A DNA stretch of 64,000 bases from Micromonospora echinaurantiaca (GTDB lineage: Bacteria > Actinomycetota > Actinomycetes > Mycobacteriales > Micromonosporaceae). Both the position numbers and the translations under genes were made by a program. The stretch lies in NCBI RefSeq assembly GCF_900090235.1, contig NZ_LT607750.1:5385001-5449000 (forward strand), read 5' to 3'. Below, piece after piece: positions 15,418 through 24,156 of the stretch. The notes under the pieces were generated by a model. It saw only the letters and a program-made list of their open reading frames with translations, was not told where the DNA came from and searched no databases. The first letter of the stretch is position 1; each line of letters starts with the position of its first letter.

Positions 15418-15480
15418 CGTTGATCATGGGGTTAGCGGCAGCACGGGAGATCGAAAACGCCGCCAACCTCATGATCAACG
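15418..15480. repeat. Palindromic repeat family B, copy 1
   Basis: Left arm CGTTGATCATGGGGTTAGCG (15418-15437) pairs with 15461-15480 at 18 of 20 positions over a 23-base centre. A second member lies at 25252-25313. Both sit between the 3' ends of convergent genes, which suggests a terminator role or a preference for safe insertion points. Confidence 0.88.
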
Positions 15481-15517
15481 GCGGAAACCGGCGGGCGCGG
15501 GGACGGACCGGGTGGGG

Positions 15518-15883
15518 TCAGTGGTTGGGGGGGATTACGCGGAGGTGGCCGCGGCGGGCGGTGTGGCCGGGGGTGGGGAGGTCGTGGTCGTCCTCGGGGG
15601 GACGGGGGGTGGGGCGGGCGGCCTCGCGGACCGCCTCGGCCAGCGCGACCAGGTCGTCCGTGGTCGGCGGCGGCGGTTCGAACTCGCCCTCGTGCCGGAC
15701 CACGTCCCAGCCCCGCGGCGCGGTCAGGCTGCGGGCGTGCGGCTCACAGAGGTCGTACGTGTGCGGCTCGGCGAAGGCCGCCAGCGGGCCCACCACGGCG
15801 GTCGACTCGTTGTAGACATAGGTCAATGTGGCGACCGCTTGCCGGGGGCAGCCGTTACGGGAGCAGCGCCGTGGTGACCTCAC
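15518..15883 (-). CDS. DUF3499 family protein
   Basis: 121 residues. The N-terminal half has cysteines at 7 and 12 (CSRNGC) and a later C-x2-H (DLCEPHARSL), together a plausible zinc site, followed by the WDVVRHEGEFEPPPPT segment characteristic of DUF3499. The family is actinobacterial and conserved next to the metallopeptidase-like gene and whiB2, as in mycobacterial Rv3258c-Rv3260c (from memory). Function unknown. The start is GTG at 15883; the C-terminus is proline-rich and low-complexity. Confidence 0.88.
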   Translation of the reverse strand: MRSPRRCSRNGCPRQAVATLTYVYNESTAVVGPLAAFAEPHTYDLCEPHARSLTAPRGWDVVRHEGEFEPPPPTTDDLVALAEAVREAARPTPRPPEDDHDLPTPGHTARRGHLRVIPPNH

Positions 15884-16036
15884 GGCGGCAGGGTATCTCC
15901 ATTACCGGCTCCGGCGCACCGCTTCGCGTTGCGACACGCCCGTCATGGTGATCACAATTCGACCGGCCCGGCCGCGCCGCGCCACGGTGGCGGCACTGCC
16001 GCAGGCTAGGCTGGCCCGGGGGCTACCCTTTGCCTC

Positions 16037-16486
16037 ATGACGAGCCCGGAACACCGCCGCCCCGGCGCCGGCCGGCGCGCCCACCGTGACCGGCACGGGC
16101 GCGGGCTGCGCGGACGGCTGGTGCCGGCGACCGTGCCGCTGGCCCGGACCAAGGCGGAGGTCTTCGACGACCTGGTCCTGGACACCGTCGAGACGCTGGA
16201 ACGGCGGTTCGCCAAGGAGTTGGCCGGGGTCGAGTTCGCGGTCGAGGACGTGCCACCGGAGTTGAACGTCTACGACTCCGACGTGCTGGAGGACGGTGAG
16301 GTGCCGCTCGCCCGGCTGCTGCCCGGCCGCCCCGGCCGGCAGGAGGTGCCGCCCCGGATCGTGCTCTACCGCCGCCCGCTGGAGTTCCGCGCGATGGACC
16401 GCGAGGACCTCGCCGACCTGGTACATGACGTGATCATCGAGCAGGTGGCGAACCTGCTCGGCGTCGATCCCGACGAGCTGGCCTGA
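16037..16486 (+). CDS. Metallopeptidase-family (zincin-like fold) protein lacking HExxH
   Basis: 149 residues. After a basic N-terminus, residues from about 45 (DLVLDTVETLERRF then FAVEDVPPELN) match the small zincin-like family typified by Rv3259. The position where peptidase members have HExxH reads VHDVIIEQVANLLG, so the zinc-binding pair is not intact: one histidine remains and the glutamate and second histidine positions are altered. That suggests a non-catalytic or differently metallated protein. It is divergent from DUF3499 and convergent with whiB, a conserved actinobacterial arrangement. Confidence 0.8.
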   Translation: MTSPEHRRPGAGRRAHRDRHGRGLRGRLVPATVPLARTKAEVFDDLVLDTVETLERRFAKELAGVEFAVEDVPPELNVYDSDVLEDGEVPLARLLPGRPGRQEVPPRIVLYRRPLEFRAMDREDLADLVHDVIIEQVANLLGVDPDELA

Positions 16487-16603
16487 CCGCACCCGGCCGG
16501 GCCGGCGCCCGCGTGCCGGGCGGCCACGTCACCGCCCATCGGACGGGCGCCGTGGCGCCCGGGTCCGAGCCGGGCGGCCCCCACCGCCCCGGCCCGGCAC
16601 CGC

Positions 16604-16861
16604 TCAGGCGGCCCGCCGCTTCAGCTTGCGCCGCTCCCGCTCGGAGAGCCCACCCCAGATCCCGAACCGCTCGTCGTGGCCGAGAGCGTATTCGAGGCAT
16701 TCCGTCTTGACCTCGCAGCGCGAGCAGATCCGCTTCGCTTCGCGGGTCGAACCGCCCTTCTCGGGAAAGAACGCCTCCGGATCGGTCTGCGAGCACAGCG
16801 CCCGCTCCTGCCACTCCGGCGCGTTTCCGAGCAGGTCGGCCACCTCAAGCTGGCCGTCCAT
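16604..16861 (-). CDS. whiB2: WhiB-family iron-sulfur regulator (WhiB2/WhmD type)
   Basis: 85 residues with the four cluster cysteines C23, C46, C49 and C55, the turn GIWGG at 67-71, and a basic C-terminal tail (SERERRKLKRRAA). WhiB proteins bind a 4Fe-4S cluster and sigma factor. WhiB2/WhmD orthologues act in septation and cell division, and the position beside DUF3499, the zincin-like gene and fbiA supports that orthology. AAGGAGG lies six bases before the ATG. A long upstream region with a perfect palindrome suggests strong regulation. Confidence 0.92.
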   Translation of the reverse strand: MDGQLEVADLLGNAPEWQERALCSQTDPEAFFPEKGGSTREAKRICSRCEVKTECLEYALGHDERFGIWGGLSERERRKLKRRAA

Positions 16862-16975
16862 CTGATGCCTCCTTGTCGCGCACCGGCGTCATCGCCGCTG
16901 CAACCCCCCACGCGAAAGGCGTGCGTGTCCGTCCGGTCCCGTTTTGTTGCGTTCCGTGCGAACAACCCCATTCAA

Positions 16976-16991
16976 ATTACACGCGTGTAAT
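16976..16991. promoter_or_regulatory. Perfect 16-bp palindrome upstream of whiB2
   Basis: ATTACACGCGTGTAAT is its own reverse complement and stands out in an AT-richer patch 115 bases upstream of the whiB2 start. It looks like a dimeric repressor operator. It resembles the spacing of TetR-family sites and partly the BldD box, though the BldD consensus is an odd-length palindrome and does not match at the centre. The surrounding interval 16862-17332 (471 bases) contains no gene. Confidence 0.6.
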
Positions 16992-17198
16992 GCGTGCGCC
17001 GTCAAGCCAAACTTGATAATGGAGTCGCCCTCCCGACACGCATCCGGACAGTCACCGCGACCACCCGGCCTCGCAACCTGCCCTATCGATTCAGACCCCG
17101 GCCGAGTAACGCCCTCTCCGGCGAGTTGCCCGAGTTTTCTCCCGTGGCGTCGCCGCGCCGGCCCGGGACGGGCGCGCCGGCGAGGACTCCCGGGAGAT

Positions 17199-17228
17199 CA
17201 CCCATCAAGATGGTGATCTTGATGGGTG
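17199..17228. repeat. Perfect 13-bp-stem inverted repeat
   Basis: CACCCATCAAGAT at 17199-17211 pairs exactly with 17216-17228 around a GGTG loop. An alternative shorter pairing (GATCACC with GGTGATC) is embedded, so two structures are possible. It lies in the whiB2 - DUF4331 operon interval. It may be a further palindromic repeat family or a regulatory hairpin; no second copy occurs in the window. Confidence 0.7.
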
Positions 17229-17279
17229 CCAGGTTAACCCGAGGACGCCAGGACCGCCCGTCGAGCCGGAAACGCCGAC

Positions 17280-17310
17280 CGCGCTCCGCCCACAATGTGG
17301 ACGGAGCGCG
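17280..17310 (-). terminator. Hairpin after the DUF4331 operon
   Basis: CGCGCTCCG at 17280-17288 pairs with CGGAGCGCG at 17302-17310, and the inner CCACA/TGTGG extends the stem to about 15 bp with one mismatch. It begins 23 bases past the stop of the last gene of the minus-strand operon. No T-run follows, as is common for actinobacterial terminators. Confidence 0.6.
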
Positions 17311-17332
17311 GTGCTCGGTGAGCTGGACGGGG

Positions 17333-17683
17333 TCAGCCGCCACCCGGCGGGACCCTGGTCGGCCAGACGAACTCGGCGACCGAGCCGCCGCTGACGGTGA
17401 CCGCGCCGGCCGGCGTCCGGTCGTCCCACCAGACGGTATAGAGACCGCCGGGCAGGTCCGGGTAGACGGCACTGTGGAAGGTGCCGTCGCGGACCCGCCG
17501 CTCCCGCACCGCCGAGTGGGTGCGTGGCGCGTCGTCGGCACCCGCCGCCGAGTCGGCGGTCCGGCTGATCTCGATCTCCCGCCCGCGCAGGTCCCGTCCG
17601 GTGTAGATGATCAGGGCGCCGGTGTCGCCGCCCAGGTCCAGGACGACGCTGCCGGTCTCCGACGGCCCGTACGCGTGCTCCAT
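17333..17683 (-). CDS. Hypothetical protein, third gene of the DUF4331 operon
   Basis: 116 residues from the ATG at 17681-17683, which has GGGAG five bases upstream; a GTG at 17698 overlapping the DUF4331 stop is the alternative. No family recognised. The sequence is beta-rich and hydrophilic (ALIIYTGRDLRGREIEISR, GTFHSAVYPDLPGGLYTVWW) with no signal peptide or membrane span, suggesting a cytoplasmic beta-sandwich. The pattern of a short domain ending in YTVWWDD resembles small phosphate- or ligand-binding add-on domains, but I make no assignment. It is co-transcribed with two exported proteins. Confidence 0.7.
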   Translation of the reverse strand: MEHAYGPSETGSVVLDLGGDTGALIIYTGRDLRGREIEISRTADSAAGADDAPRTHSAVRERRVRDGTFHSAVYPDLPGGLYTVWWDDRTPAGAVTVSGGSVAEFVWPTRVPPGGG

Positions 17684-17694
17684 CCGCTCTCCCG

Positions 17695-19089
17695 TCACCT
17701 CGCCGCCGGTGGGTTGTTGAACCCGTCGTAGGGCGTGCCCAGGTAGGGGAAGGCCGGCAGGAACCCGGCGGTCACGTCGGCGGCGCTCAGCCCCGGGGTG
17801 ACCGCGGCCGCCGCCGCGTCCGGCCGGAACGTCCGGTCGACCAGCGGCACGGTCAGCCCGGCGATGGCCCGCAGCGCGATGGTGACCACGTCGTCGACGG
17901 GTCGGCGGCCGTTCGGGAACCCGGCCAGGTCGCCGCCGAGCACGCCGAACCGGTCCGGCCGACGGCTGGGCGGGATGGCCGTGTTCAGCCGCAGCATGTC
18001 GGCCTGCACGTCGCCGGTGGCGTTGGTGAACCCGTCGATCAGTCCCGCCGGTACGCCGGTGAGCAGGATCGCCACCAGGTCGGCCCGGGCCTTCTTCGCC
18101 TTGTTCAGCCGGTCCAGGTTGCCGAAGACGCCCGGGTAGAGCGCCGGCAGCAGGGCGGCCAGCTCCGGCTGCTCGACGAACTGGGCGAACCGCTTGTCCT
18201 CCGTCGGCGGCAGCGAGTTCCACAGGTCCTTCTGCGACATCGGCACGATGACCTCGTTGAACAGCGGATTGCCCAACCGGGACACCTGGACGAACGGCCC
18301 CGCCGCCACGCCCCGCCCCGATTCGCCGCCGATCACCCGGGCCTGCCGCCGTGCGGCCGAGGTCCAGACGCCGATCACCGACGCCTGGTCGGCCACCCCG
18401 TAGCGGTTGGCGCGCCGGCGCACCTTGCCCAGCGGCACCTGCAACGCGATGCTGTGCACGTTCATCCGGTCGGTCGCGTTCACCGGTTCGCCCTCGGCCC
18501 GGAAGACCTTCCTGCCGGCCACGTGCAGCTGCTGGAACGGGCGCAGCGTACCGAGGTCGAAGACCGCGCCCAGGTCGACGAAGAAGCCGTCGGCCCGCTG
18601 CCCGGCGAAGACGCGCTCGCCGGTGGAGAGGCTGTAGGTGGCCTGCTGGACCAGGTCGGTGTAGTTGGGCGTGGAGAGCGGGCCCACGTTGCACGGCGGG
18701 CAGGGCAGTTTGTGCGCCAGCCGGTGCTCGCGGCCGTCGGCGATCCGGGTCAGGCTGTAGAACTGCCGCCGGTTCCAGTTCTCGCTGTCCAGTGAGTCGA
18801 TCGGGCCGGTGTTGTAGAGAAAGCTGTTCGGATTGGTGATCTCGGTGGTGAATTCGAAACGGTAGACGATGTCGGGACGACCGTCGCTGTCGTTGTCGAT
18901 ATTGATGTCGTACTGCACGTCGTCGCCGAACTCGAAGAAGTTCGGCCCGCCGGACGGCAACTGCAACGGCACGTAGTTCGCGATCAGGGTCACCGTGTCG
19001 GGCCGGTCGGGGCTGACGAACGCGTACAGGTCGGACGAGTCGGCGACCGGGTCCTTGGCTATCTCCGGTGCCTCGCGGTGGGAAGACAT
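17695..19089 (-). CDS. DUF4331 domain protein
   Basis: 464 residues beginning MSSHREAPEI, the signature start of DUF4331 proteins, followed by SSDLYAFVSPDRPDTVTLIANYVPLQ and DDVQYDINIDNDSDGRPDIVY. The Asp/Asn-rich DNDSDGRPD segment looks like a calcium-binding turn. The family is often exported or surface-associated and of unknown function. This copy has no signal peptide of its own, but the gene immediately upstream encodes a Tat-signal protein, so export may be indirect. GGAGG precedes the ATG; the stop overlaps a GTG of the next frame. Confidence 0.85.
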   Translation of the reverse strand: MSSHREAPEIAKDPVADSSDLYAFVSPDRPDTVTLIANYVPLQLPSGGPNFFEFGDDVQYDINIDNDSDGRPDIVYRFEFTTEITNPNSFLYNTGPIDSLDSENWNRRQFYSLTRIADGREHRLAHKLPCPPCNVGPLSTPNYTDLVQQATYSLSTGERVFAGQRADGFFVDLGAVFDLGTLRPFQQLHVAGRKVFRAEGEPVNATDRMNVHSIALQVPLGKVRRRANRYGVADQASVIGVWTSAARRQARVIGGESGRGVAAGPFVQVSRLGNPLFNEVIVPMSQKDLWNSLPPTEDKRFAQFVEQPELAALLPALYPGVFGNLDRLNKAKKARADLVAILLTGVPAGLIDGFTNATGDVQADMLRLNTAIPPSRRPDRFGVLGGDLAGFPNGRRPVDDVVTIALRAIAGLTVPLVDRTFRPDAAAAAVTPGLSAADVTAGFLPAFPYLGTPYDGFNNPPAAR

Positions 19090-19106
19090 GGCGGACCACC
19101 CTCCGT

Positions 19107-19382
19107 TCAGGCCCGGCCGGCGGCGCGGCGCAGCCGGTCGGTCAGGCCGCGGTCGCGTACCTCGACCCGGGTGGTGCCGACGAAGACGTCCAGCTTTCCG
19201 GCGGCGGCGTCCCGCAGGTGCACGACGATCGGCTCGTCGGCCGCCGCGTCGGGGGCGTTCTGCGCGGCCGACAGGCCCGGCACGGTGAGGGCGGCCGCGC
19301 CGAGCGTGGCGCTGGCCGCCGCTGTCAACGTCTGCCGTCGGGTCAGGCGCGGCCAGGGCCGCTTCCGCTGATCACTGGTCAT
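19107..19382 (-). CDS. Small Tat-exported protein upstream of DUF4331
   Basis: 91 residues: a basic leader with RR at 15-16 (LTRRQTLTAAA), a hydrophobic core and a likely cleavage after GLSAA near 40, then a ~50-residue mature region IVVHLRDAAAGKLDVFVGTT and VRDRGLTDRLRRAA. Family not recognised; the mature part is mixed alpha/beta with a basic C-terminal helix. First gene of a three-gene operon with DUF4331. The 167 bases upstream, to fbiC, contain no gene. Confidence 0.78.
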   Translation of the reverse strand: MTSDQRKRPWPRLTRRQTLTAAASATLGAAALTVPGLSAAQNAPDAAADEPIVVHLRDAAAGKLDVFVGTTRVEVRDRGLTDRLRRAAGRA

Positions 19383-19549
19383 GGGCAACCTTTCCGGCTG
19401 CGGCGCGGGTGCGCCCGGGTGGCGGACCAGGGCCGGCGCCGCGCCGCGGAACGACGCCGCCGGGCCCCTGCGGGGATGCCGGCGGCGGTCCTCGCCGCGA
19501 CCGCCGCCGGCGTCCAGTGGTACGGCCGGCGGCGGGGAAAGGTTCGACG

Positions 19550-22063
19550 CTACGGACGCGGGTGACCGTACGCGGTCGTACGTCTGCGGGCCGGTCGTCC
19601 GGCCTTCGCCGCGATGGCCCGCAACTGCTCCTCGGTCCGGGCCGACCCGTTGGCGGAGCCGGCCATCCGGGAAATCGTCTCCTCCATCAGGGTGCCGCCG
19701 AGGTCGTTGCAGCCACCGCGGAGCATCTCCGCCGTGCCGTCGTCGCCGAGCTTCACCCAGGAGCACTGGATGTTGTCGATCCGCCCGTGCAGCAGCAGCC
19801 GGGCCATCGCGTGCACCACCCGGTTCTCCCGCCAGGTCGGCCCGGGCCGGGCGATGCCGGCCAGGTAGATCGGGGCGTTGGTGTGCACGAACGGCAGCGC
19901 CACGAACTCGGTGAACCCGCCGGTGCGGTCCTGCACCCCGGCCAGCACCCGGAAGTGCGCGAGCCACTGGCCGGGATGGTCGACGTGGCCGTACATCATC
20001 GTGGAGCTGGACCGGATGCCCAGCTCGTGGGCCGTGCTGACCACCTCGACCCAGGCGGCGGCCGGCAGCTTGCCCTTGGTGAGCACCCAGCGCACCTCGT
20101 CGTCGAGGATCTCCGCGGCGGTGCCCGGGATGGTGTCCAGCCCGGCGTCGCGCAGCAGGCCCAGCCACTCCCGCACCGGCACGCCGGCCTTGGCGGCGGC
20201 GGTCACGATCTCCATCGGCGAGAACGCATGCACGTGCATCCCGGGCACCCGCGCCTTGATCGCGCGGACCAGGTCGGCGTAGCCGGTGACCGGCAGCTTC
20301 GGGTCGATGCCGCCCTGCAGGCAGACCTCGGTGGCGCCGGCCGCCCACGCCTCCTCGGCCCGGTCCGCGACCTGGTCCACCGAGAGCCGGTACGCGTCGG
20401 CGTCCCGCTCCCGCTGGGCGAAGGCGCAGAACCGGCACCCGACATAGCAGACGTTGCTGAAGTTGATGTTGCGGTTGACCACGTAGGTCACGTCGTCGCC
20501 GACGGTGTCCCGGCGGACGTCGTCGGCCAGCCGGCAGAGTTCGTCCAGCGCCGGGCCGTCGGCGGCGAAGAGCGCCAACGCGGCGTCGGTGTGCCGCGGG
20601 TCGAGCAGCGCGGCCGGATCGTCGGCCGCCAGCCGCAGCCCGGCCCGCAGGTCGGCGTCGCCGCCACCCGGCCCGGCCGGCGCGGCGCCGACCTTGGTGG
20701 CCACCTCGGCCCAGTCGCCGTAGACGCTGTCGAAGTCGCCCCGCCGGTCGCCGGTACGCCCGGTGGTGTCGATGCTGGCGTACAGGTCGGTCCGCCCGCC
20801 GAACACCTCCTCCGGCTCCTGCCAGGGGCGGCCGGTCGGCCGGGCCTGCTCGACGGCGAGGCCGGTGGCCGGGTCGGCCAGCGCGGTCACGTGCGGCAGC
20901 AGCCGCGGGTCGAGCCACGGGTCGCCGGCCCGGACGTACTCCGGGTAGATGGTCAGCCGCTCGCGCAGGGTGAAGCCGGACTTCTCGGTGTGCCCGGCCA
21001 GCTCGTCGAGCTGCGGCCAGGGCCGCTCCGGGTTGACGTGGTCCGGGGTCAGCGGCGACACCCCGCCCCAGTCGTCGATGCCGGCCCGCAGCAGCAGGTC
21101 GTACTCGCCGGCGATGAGGTTGGGCGGGGCCTGGATCCGGGCCCGCGGGCCGAGCAGCACCCGGGCCACCGCCACCGTGGCGGCGAGGTCGTGCAGCTCC
21201 GCGTCGGGCATGCCGCGCATCGCGGTGTCCGGCTTGGCGCGGAAGTTCTGCACGATCACCTCCTGGAGGTGGCCGTACTCGCGGTGCGCCCGGCGGATCG
21301 CGAAGATCGCGTCGACCCGCTCGGCGGGCGTCTCGCCGATGCCGATCAGGATGCCGGTGGTGAACGGCACGCCGACCCGGCCGGCGTCGTCGAGCACCCG
21401 CAGCCGCACCGCCGGCTCCTTGTCCGGCGAGCCGTAGTGCGGGCCGCCCGGCTCCGACCAGAGCCGGGTCGCGGTGGTCTCCAGCATCATGCCCATGCTC
21501 GGCGCGACCGGCTTGAGCCGTTGCAACTCGGCCCAGGAGAGCACGCCGGGGTTCAGGTGCGGCAGCAGGCCGGTCTCCTCCAGCACCGCCACCGCACAGG
21601 CGCGCAGGTAGTCCAGGGTGGAGTCGTAGCCGCGCTCGTCCAGCCAGCGGCGGGCGGCCGGCCAGCGCTCCTCGGGCCGGTCGCCGAGGGTGAACAGGGC
21701 CTCCTTGCAGCCCTGGGCCGCGCCCGCCCGGGCGATCGCCAGCACCTCGTCGCGGTCCAGGAAGGCCGCCAGCAGCCGGTGCGGCACGGTGGCGAAGGTG
21801 CAGTAGTGGCAGCGGTCCCGGCAGAGCCGGGTGAGCGGGATGAAGACCTTCTTGGAGAAGGTGATGACGCCGGGCCGCCCGGCCTCGCGCAGGCCCGCGT
21901 CGCGTACGGCGCCGGCGATCCGGAGCAGTTCGTCCAGCGCGGCGCCCCGGGCGCTCAGCAGTGCGGTCGCCTCGTCGACGTCCAGCGCCCGCCCGGTCTC
22001 GGCCCGGCGCAGCGCCCGGCGCACGCTCGCGTCACTCGGGCCCGGGTCGGTGCGATCAACCAT
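19550..22063 (-). CDS. fbiC: FO synthase, fused CofG-CofH (FbiC)
   Basis: 837 residues, the usual length of bifunctional FbiC. The CofG half has the radical-SAM motif C81-x3-C85-x2-C88 (CRDRCHYC); the CofH half has [12 protein letters not shown] near residue 538. The enzyme condenses 5-amino-6-ribitylamino-uracil with tyrosine to make Fo, the deazaflavin core of F420. Other landmarks include [13 protein letters not shown] and CSWVKLG. fbiA and fbiB lie downstream on the opposite strand, separated by one membrane-protein gene, so the core F420 genes are clustered here, unlike in mycobacteria where fbiC is distant. Confidence 0.97.
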   Translation of the reverse strand: MVDRTDPGPSDASVRRALRRAETGRALDVDEATALLSARGAALDELLRIAGAVRDAGLREAGRPGVITFSKKVFIPLTRLCRDRCHYCTFATVPHRLLAAFLDRDEVLAIARAGAAQGCKEALFTLGDRPEERWPAARRWLDERGYDSTLDYLRACAVAVLEETGLLPHLNPGVLSWAELQRLKPVAPSMGMMLETTATRLWSEPGGPHYGSPDKEPAVRLRVLDDAGRVGVPFTTGILIGIGETPAERVDAIFAIRRAHREYGHLQEVIVQNFRAKPDTAMRGMPDAELHDLAATVAVARVLLGPRARIQAPPNLIAGEYDLLLRAGIDDWGGVSPLTPDHVNPERPWPQLDELAGHTEKSGFTLRERLTIYPEYVRAGDPWLDPRLLPHVTALADPATGLAVEQARPTGRPWQEPEEVFGGRTDLYASIDTTGRTGDRRGDFDSVYGDWAEVATKVGAAPAGPGGGDADLRAGLRLAADDPAALLDPRHTDAALALFAADGPALDELCRLADDVRRDTVGDDVTYVVNRNINFSNVCYVGCRFCAFAQRERDADAYRLSVDQVADRAEEAWAAGATEVCLQGGIDPKLPVTGYADLVRAIKARVPGMHVHAFSPMEIVTAAAKAGVPVREWLGLLRDAGLDTIPGTAAEILDDEVRWVLTKGKLPAAAWVEVVSTAHELGIRSSSTMMYGHVDHPGQWLAHFRVLAGVQDRTGGFTEFVALPFVHTNAPIYLAGIARPGPTWRENRVVHAMARLLLHGRIDNIQCSWVKLGDDGTAEMLRGGCNDLGGTLMEETISRMAGSANGSARTEEQLRAIAAKAGRPARRRTTAYGHPRP

Positions 22064-22178
22064 CCGCTCAGCCTATGCGCTGATCCACCCCGCCCCGCCC
22101 GCCCCGGCCACCCGGTGGGAAACCCCACCCCGCCCCGCCGCCCGCGCTCGGAGGCGAGCGCGGGCGCGGGGTGCCGGG

Positions 22179-23108
22179 TCAGCGAGGCTGCTCGGGGTTG
22201 TCGCCCGGGTTGATCCGCTGGGTGCGGTCGCTGTCGCCGTCGCGCGGGATGGCCTGGGTCGGCTCGGCGGACTGGCGCGGGATCGCCTGGGTCGGGTCGG
22301 CCGAGGGCGGCTGGCCGAACGGCGGCGCGGGCTGCGGCTGCCCGAAGCCCGGGACGGGGTTGTCCGACTGACCGAAGCCGGGGACCGGGTTGGCCGGCGG
22401 CGCGGACTGCGGGGCCGGCGGCGCCGACTGCGGGGCGTACGGCCCGGCCGGCTGGCCACCGTACTGACCGGGGGCGGCGGTCCAGCCGGTCGGCTGGCCG
22501 GGGGCCGGATAGGCGCCGGGCTGGCCGGGCACCGGGTAGCCACCCTGGCCCGGCGCCGGGTAGCCACCCTGCTGCGGCCAGCCGGGCTGGGGCTGGCCGT
22601 AGACGCCGGGCTGCGGCTTGGGCTTCGGTACGTAGTAGAGCTTCCGCCACACCGTGTAGACGACGTAGCCGGCGGCCGCGAAGACGGCCAGCCAGGCCAC
22701 CCGGGCGAGCAGGCCGAGCAGCGAGTCGAGCACCTCGCCCTGGGACAGCCGGCCGACCGTCCAGATGAGCAGGGTCAGCACACCGAACAGGGCGCTGACC
22801 GCGTACTCGACGAGCGCCACCTGGGTGATCAGTTTCGCCTTGGCCACCACCGGCTGCACGTGCGTGGCCAGCAGCACGGCCAGCACGGGCAGCACCACCG
22901 CCTCCCAACCGGCGAACGCGTAGAAGGCGGTCCCGGCCCGGCCGGTGAAGGTGCCGTACTCGGTCGGGGTCAGCAACCGGATCAGCCCGACGAACAGCAG
23001 CACGGCGTTCGCGCCGAGAAGCACGAGCGCGGCGGGTTCGCGGAACGGCTTGGTCAGCTGGCTGGCCCGGGTCGCGTCGGTGGACGCGGGCTCGGCGGGG
23101 CTGGTCAC
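22179..23108 (-). CDS. Four-helix membrane protein with Pro/Gln/Gly-rich tail
   Basis: 309 residues. The first ~150 hold about four hydrophobic helices (AALVLLGANAVLLFVGLI, then AVVLPVLAVLLATHV, AVSALFGVLTLLIWTV and VAWLAVFAAAGYVVYTV). The remaining half is disordered and repetitive, with GGYPAPGQ, APQSAPPAP, NPVPGFGQ and PTQAIPR each occurring twice or more. Threonines in the PTQAIP repeats could be phosphorylated, as in actinobacterial FHA-binding tails; that is inference. The GTG at 23106-23108 has AGGGGG six bases upstream. No family assigned. Confidence 0.8.
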   Translation of the reverse strand: MTSPAEPASTDATRASQLTKPFREPAALVLLGANAVLLFVGLIRLLTPTEYGTFTGRAGTAFYAFAGWEAVVLPVLAVLLATHVQPVVAKAKLITQVALVEYAVSALFGVLTLLIWTVGRLSQGEVLDSLLGLLARVAWLAVFAAAGYVVYTVWRKLYYVPKPKPQPGVYGQPQPGWPQQGGYPAPGQGGYPVPGQPGAYPAPGQPTGWTAAPGQYGGQPAGPYAPQSAPPAPQSAPPANPVPGFGQSDNPVPGFGQPQPAPPFGQPPSADPTQAIPRQSAEPTQAIPRDGDSDRTQRINPGDNPEQPR

Positions 23109-23208
23109 GAAGATCCCCCTGGGGGCGAAAGCGGACAGTTGCCGACGTGAGCCTAGTCTCCCCGGCCTCCGGCGGACCGACGGCGTCACGTGCGCGAGGA
23201 TGGTCGGC

Positions 23209-24156
23209 ATGCGCATCGTGGTTCTGACGGGCGGCATCGGGGGCGCCCGCTTCCTGCTCGGCGTCCGGGCGTACGCGCGGGAGGTCGGCGCCGAGGTGAC
23301 CGCCGTGGTCAACGTCGGCGACGACCTGCTGCTGCACGGCTTGAAGGTCTGCCCGGACCTGGACAGCGTCATGTACACCCTGGGCGGTGGCGCCGACCCC
23401 GAGCGGGGCTGGGGGCGCGTCGGGGAGAGCTGGACGGTCAAGGAGGAGCTGGCCGCGTACGGCGCCGAGCCGACCTGGTTCGGCCTGGGTGACAAGGACG
23501 TCGCCACCCACCTGGTGCGCAGCACGATGCTCAACGCCGGCTACCCGCTGCACGCGGTGACCGAGGCGCTGGCCACCCGCTGGCAGCCCGGCGTACGGCT
23601 GCTGCCGGCGACCGACGACCGGCTGGAGACGCACGTGGTGGTCGACCTCGACGGCGGCCAGCGGGCGATCCACTTCCAGGAGTGGTGGGTGCGCCACCGG
23701 GCCCAGTTGCCCACCCACCGGTTCGTCTTCGTCGGCGCCGAGACGGCCAAGCCGGCGCCCGGCGTGGCGGAGGCGATCGCCGGCGCGGACGTGGTGCTGA
23801 TCGCGCCGAGCAACCCGGTGGTGAGCGTGGCGCCGATCCTGGCGGTGCCCGGGCTGCGCGAGGCGGTCGCCGACGGTCCGGCCCCGGTGGTCGGCGTGTC
23901 GCCGATCATCGGCGGCGCGCCGGTCCGCGGGATGGCCGACCGCTGCCTGGAGGTGCTCGGCGTCGAGTGCAGCGCGGCCGGGGTGGGCCGGCTCTACGGC
24001 GGCCGGGCGGCGGGCGGACTGCTCGACGGCTGGCTGGTCGCCGAGGAGGACGAGGGCACCGTGGTGCCGGAGGTGACGGTCCGCGCGGTGCCGCTGCGGA
24101 TGACCGACGAGGCGGCGACGGCGGCGATGGTCCGTGCCGCGGTGGAGTTGACGTGA
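23209..24156 (+). CDS. fbiA: 2-phospho-L-lactate (or phosphoenolpyruvate) transferase, CofD/FbiA
   Basis: 315 residues with the CofD N-terminus VVLTGGIGGARFLLGVR, VNVGDDLLLHGLKVCPDLDS, and LIAPSNPVVSVAPIL. It transfers the phospholactyl or phosphoenolpyruvyl group from the guanylated donor to Fo, giving F420-0 or dehydro-F420-0. ATG at 23209 is chosen because GAGGA lies eight bases upstream; an ATG three codons earlier is possible. Its stop overlaps the fbiB GTG start, so the two are one operon. Confidence 0.96.
   Translation: MRIVVLTGGIGGARFLLGVRAYAREVGAEVTAVVNVGDDLLLHGLKVCPDLDSVMYTLGGGADPERGWGRVGESWTVKEELAAYGAEPTWFGLGDKDVATHLVRSTMLNAGYPLHAVTEALATRWQPGVRLLPATDDRLETHVVVDLDGGQRAIHFQEWWVRHRAQLPTHRFVFVGAETAKPAPGVAEAIAGADVVLIAPSNPVVSVAPILAVPGLREAVADGPAPVVGVSPIIGGAPVRGMADRCLEVLGVECSAAGVGRLYGGRAAGGLLDGWLVAEEDEGTVVPEVTVRAVPLRMTDEAATAAMVRAAVELT

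Noticed and set aside
16037-16486. Broken gene or pseudogene
   Set aside because: The frame and conserved neighbours are intact; the lost motif appears to be a family-level feature rather than decay.
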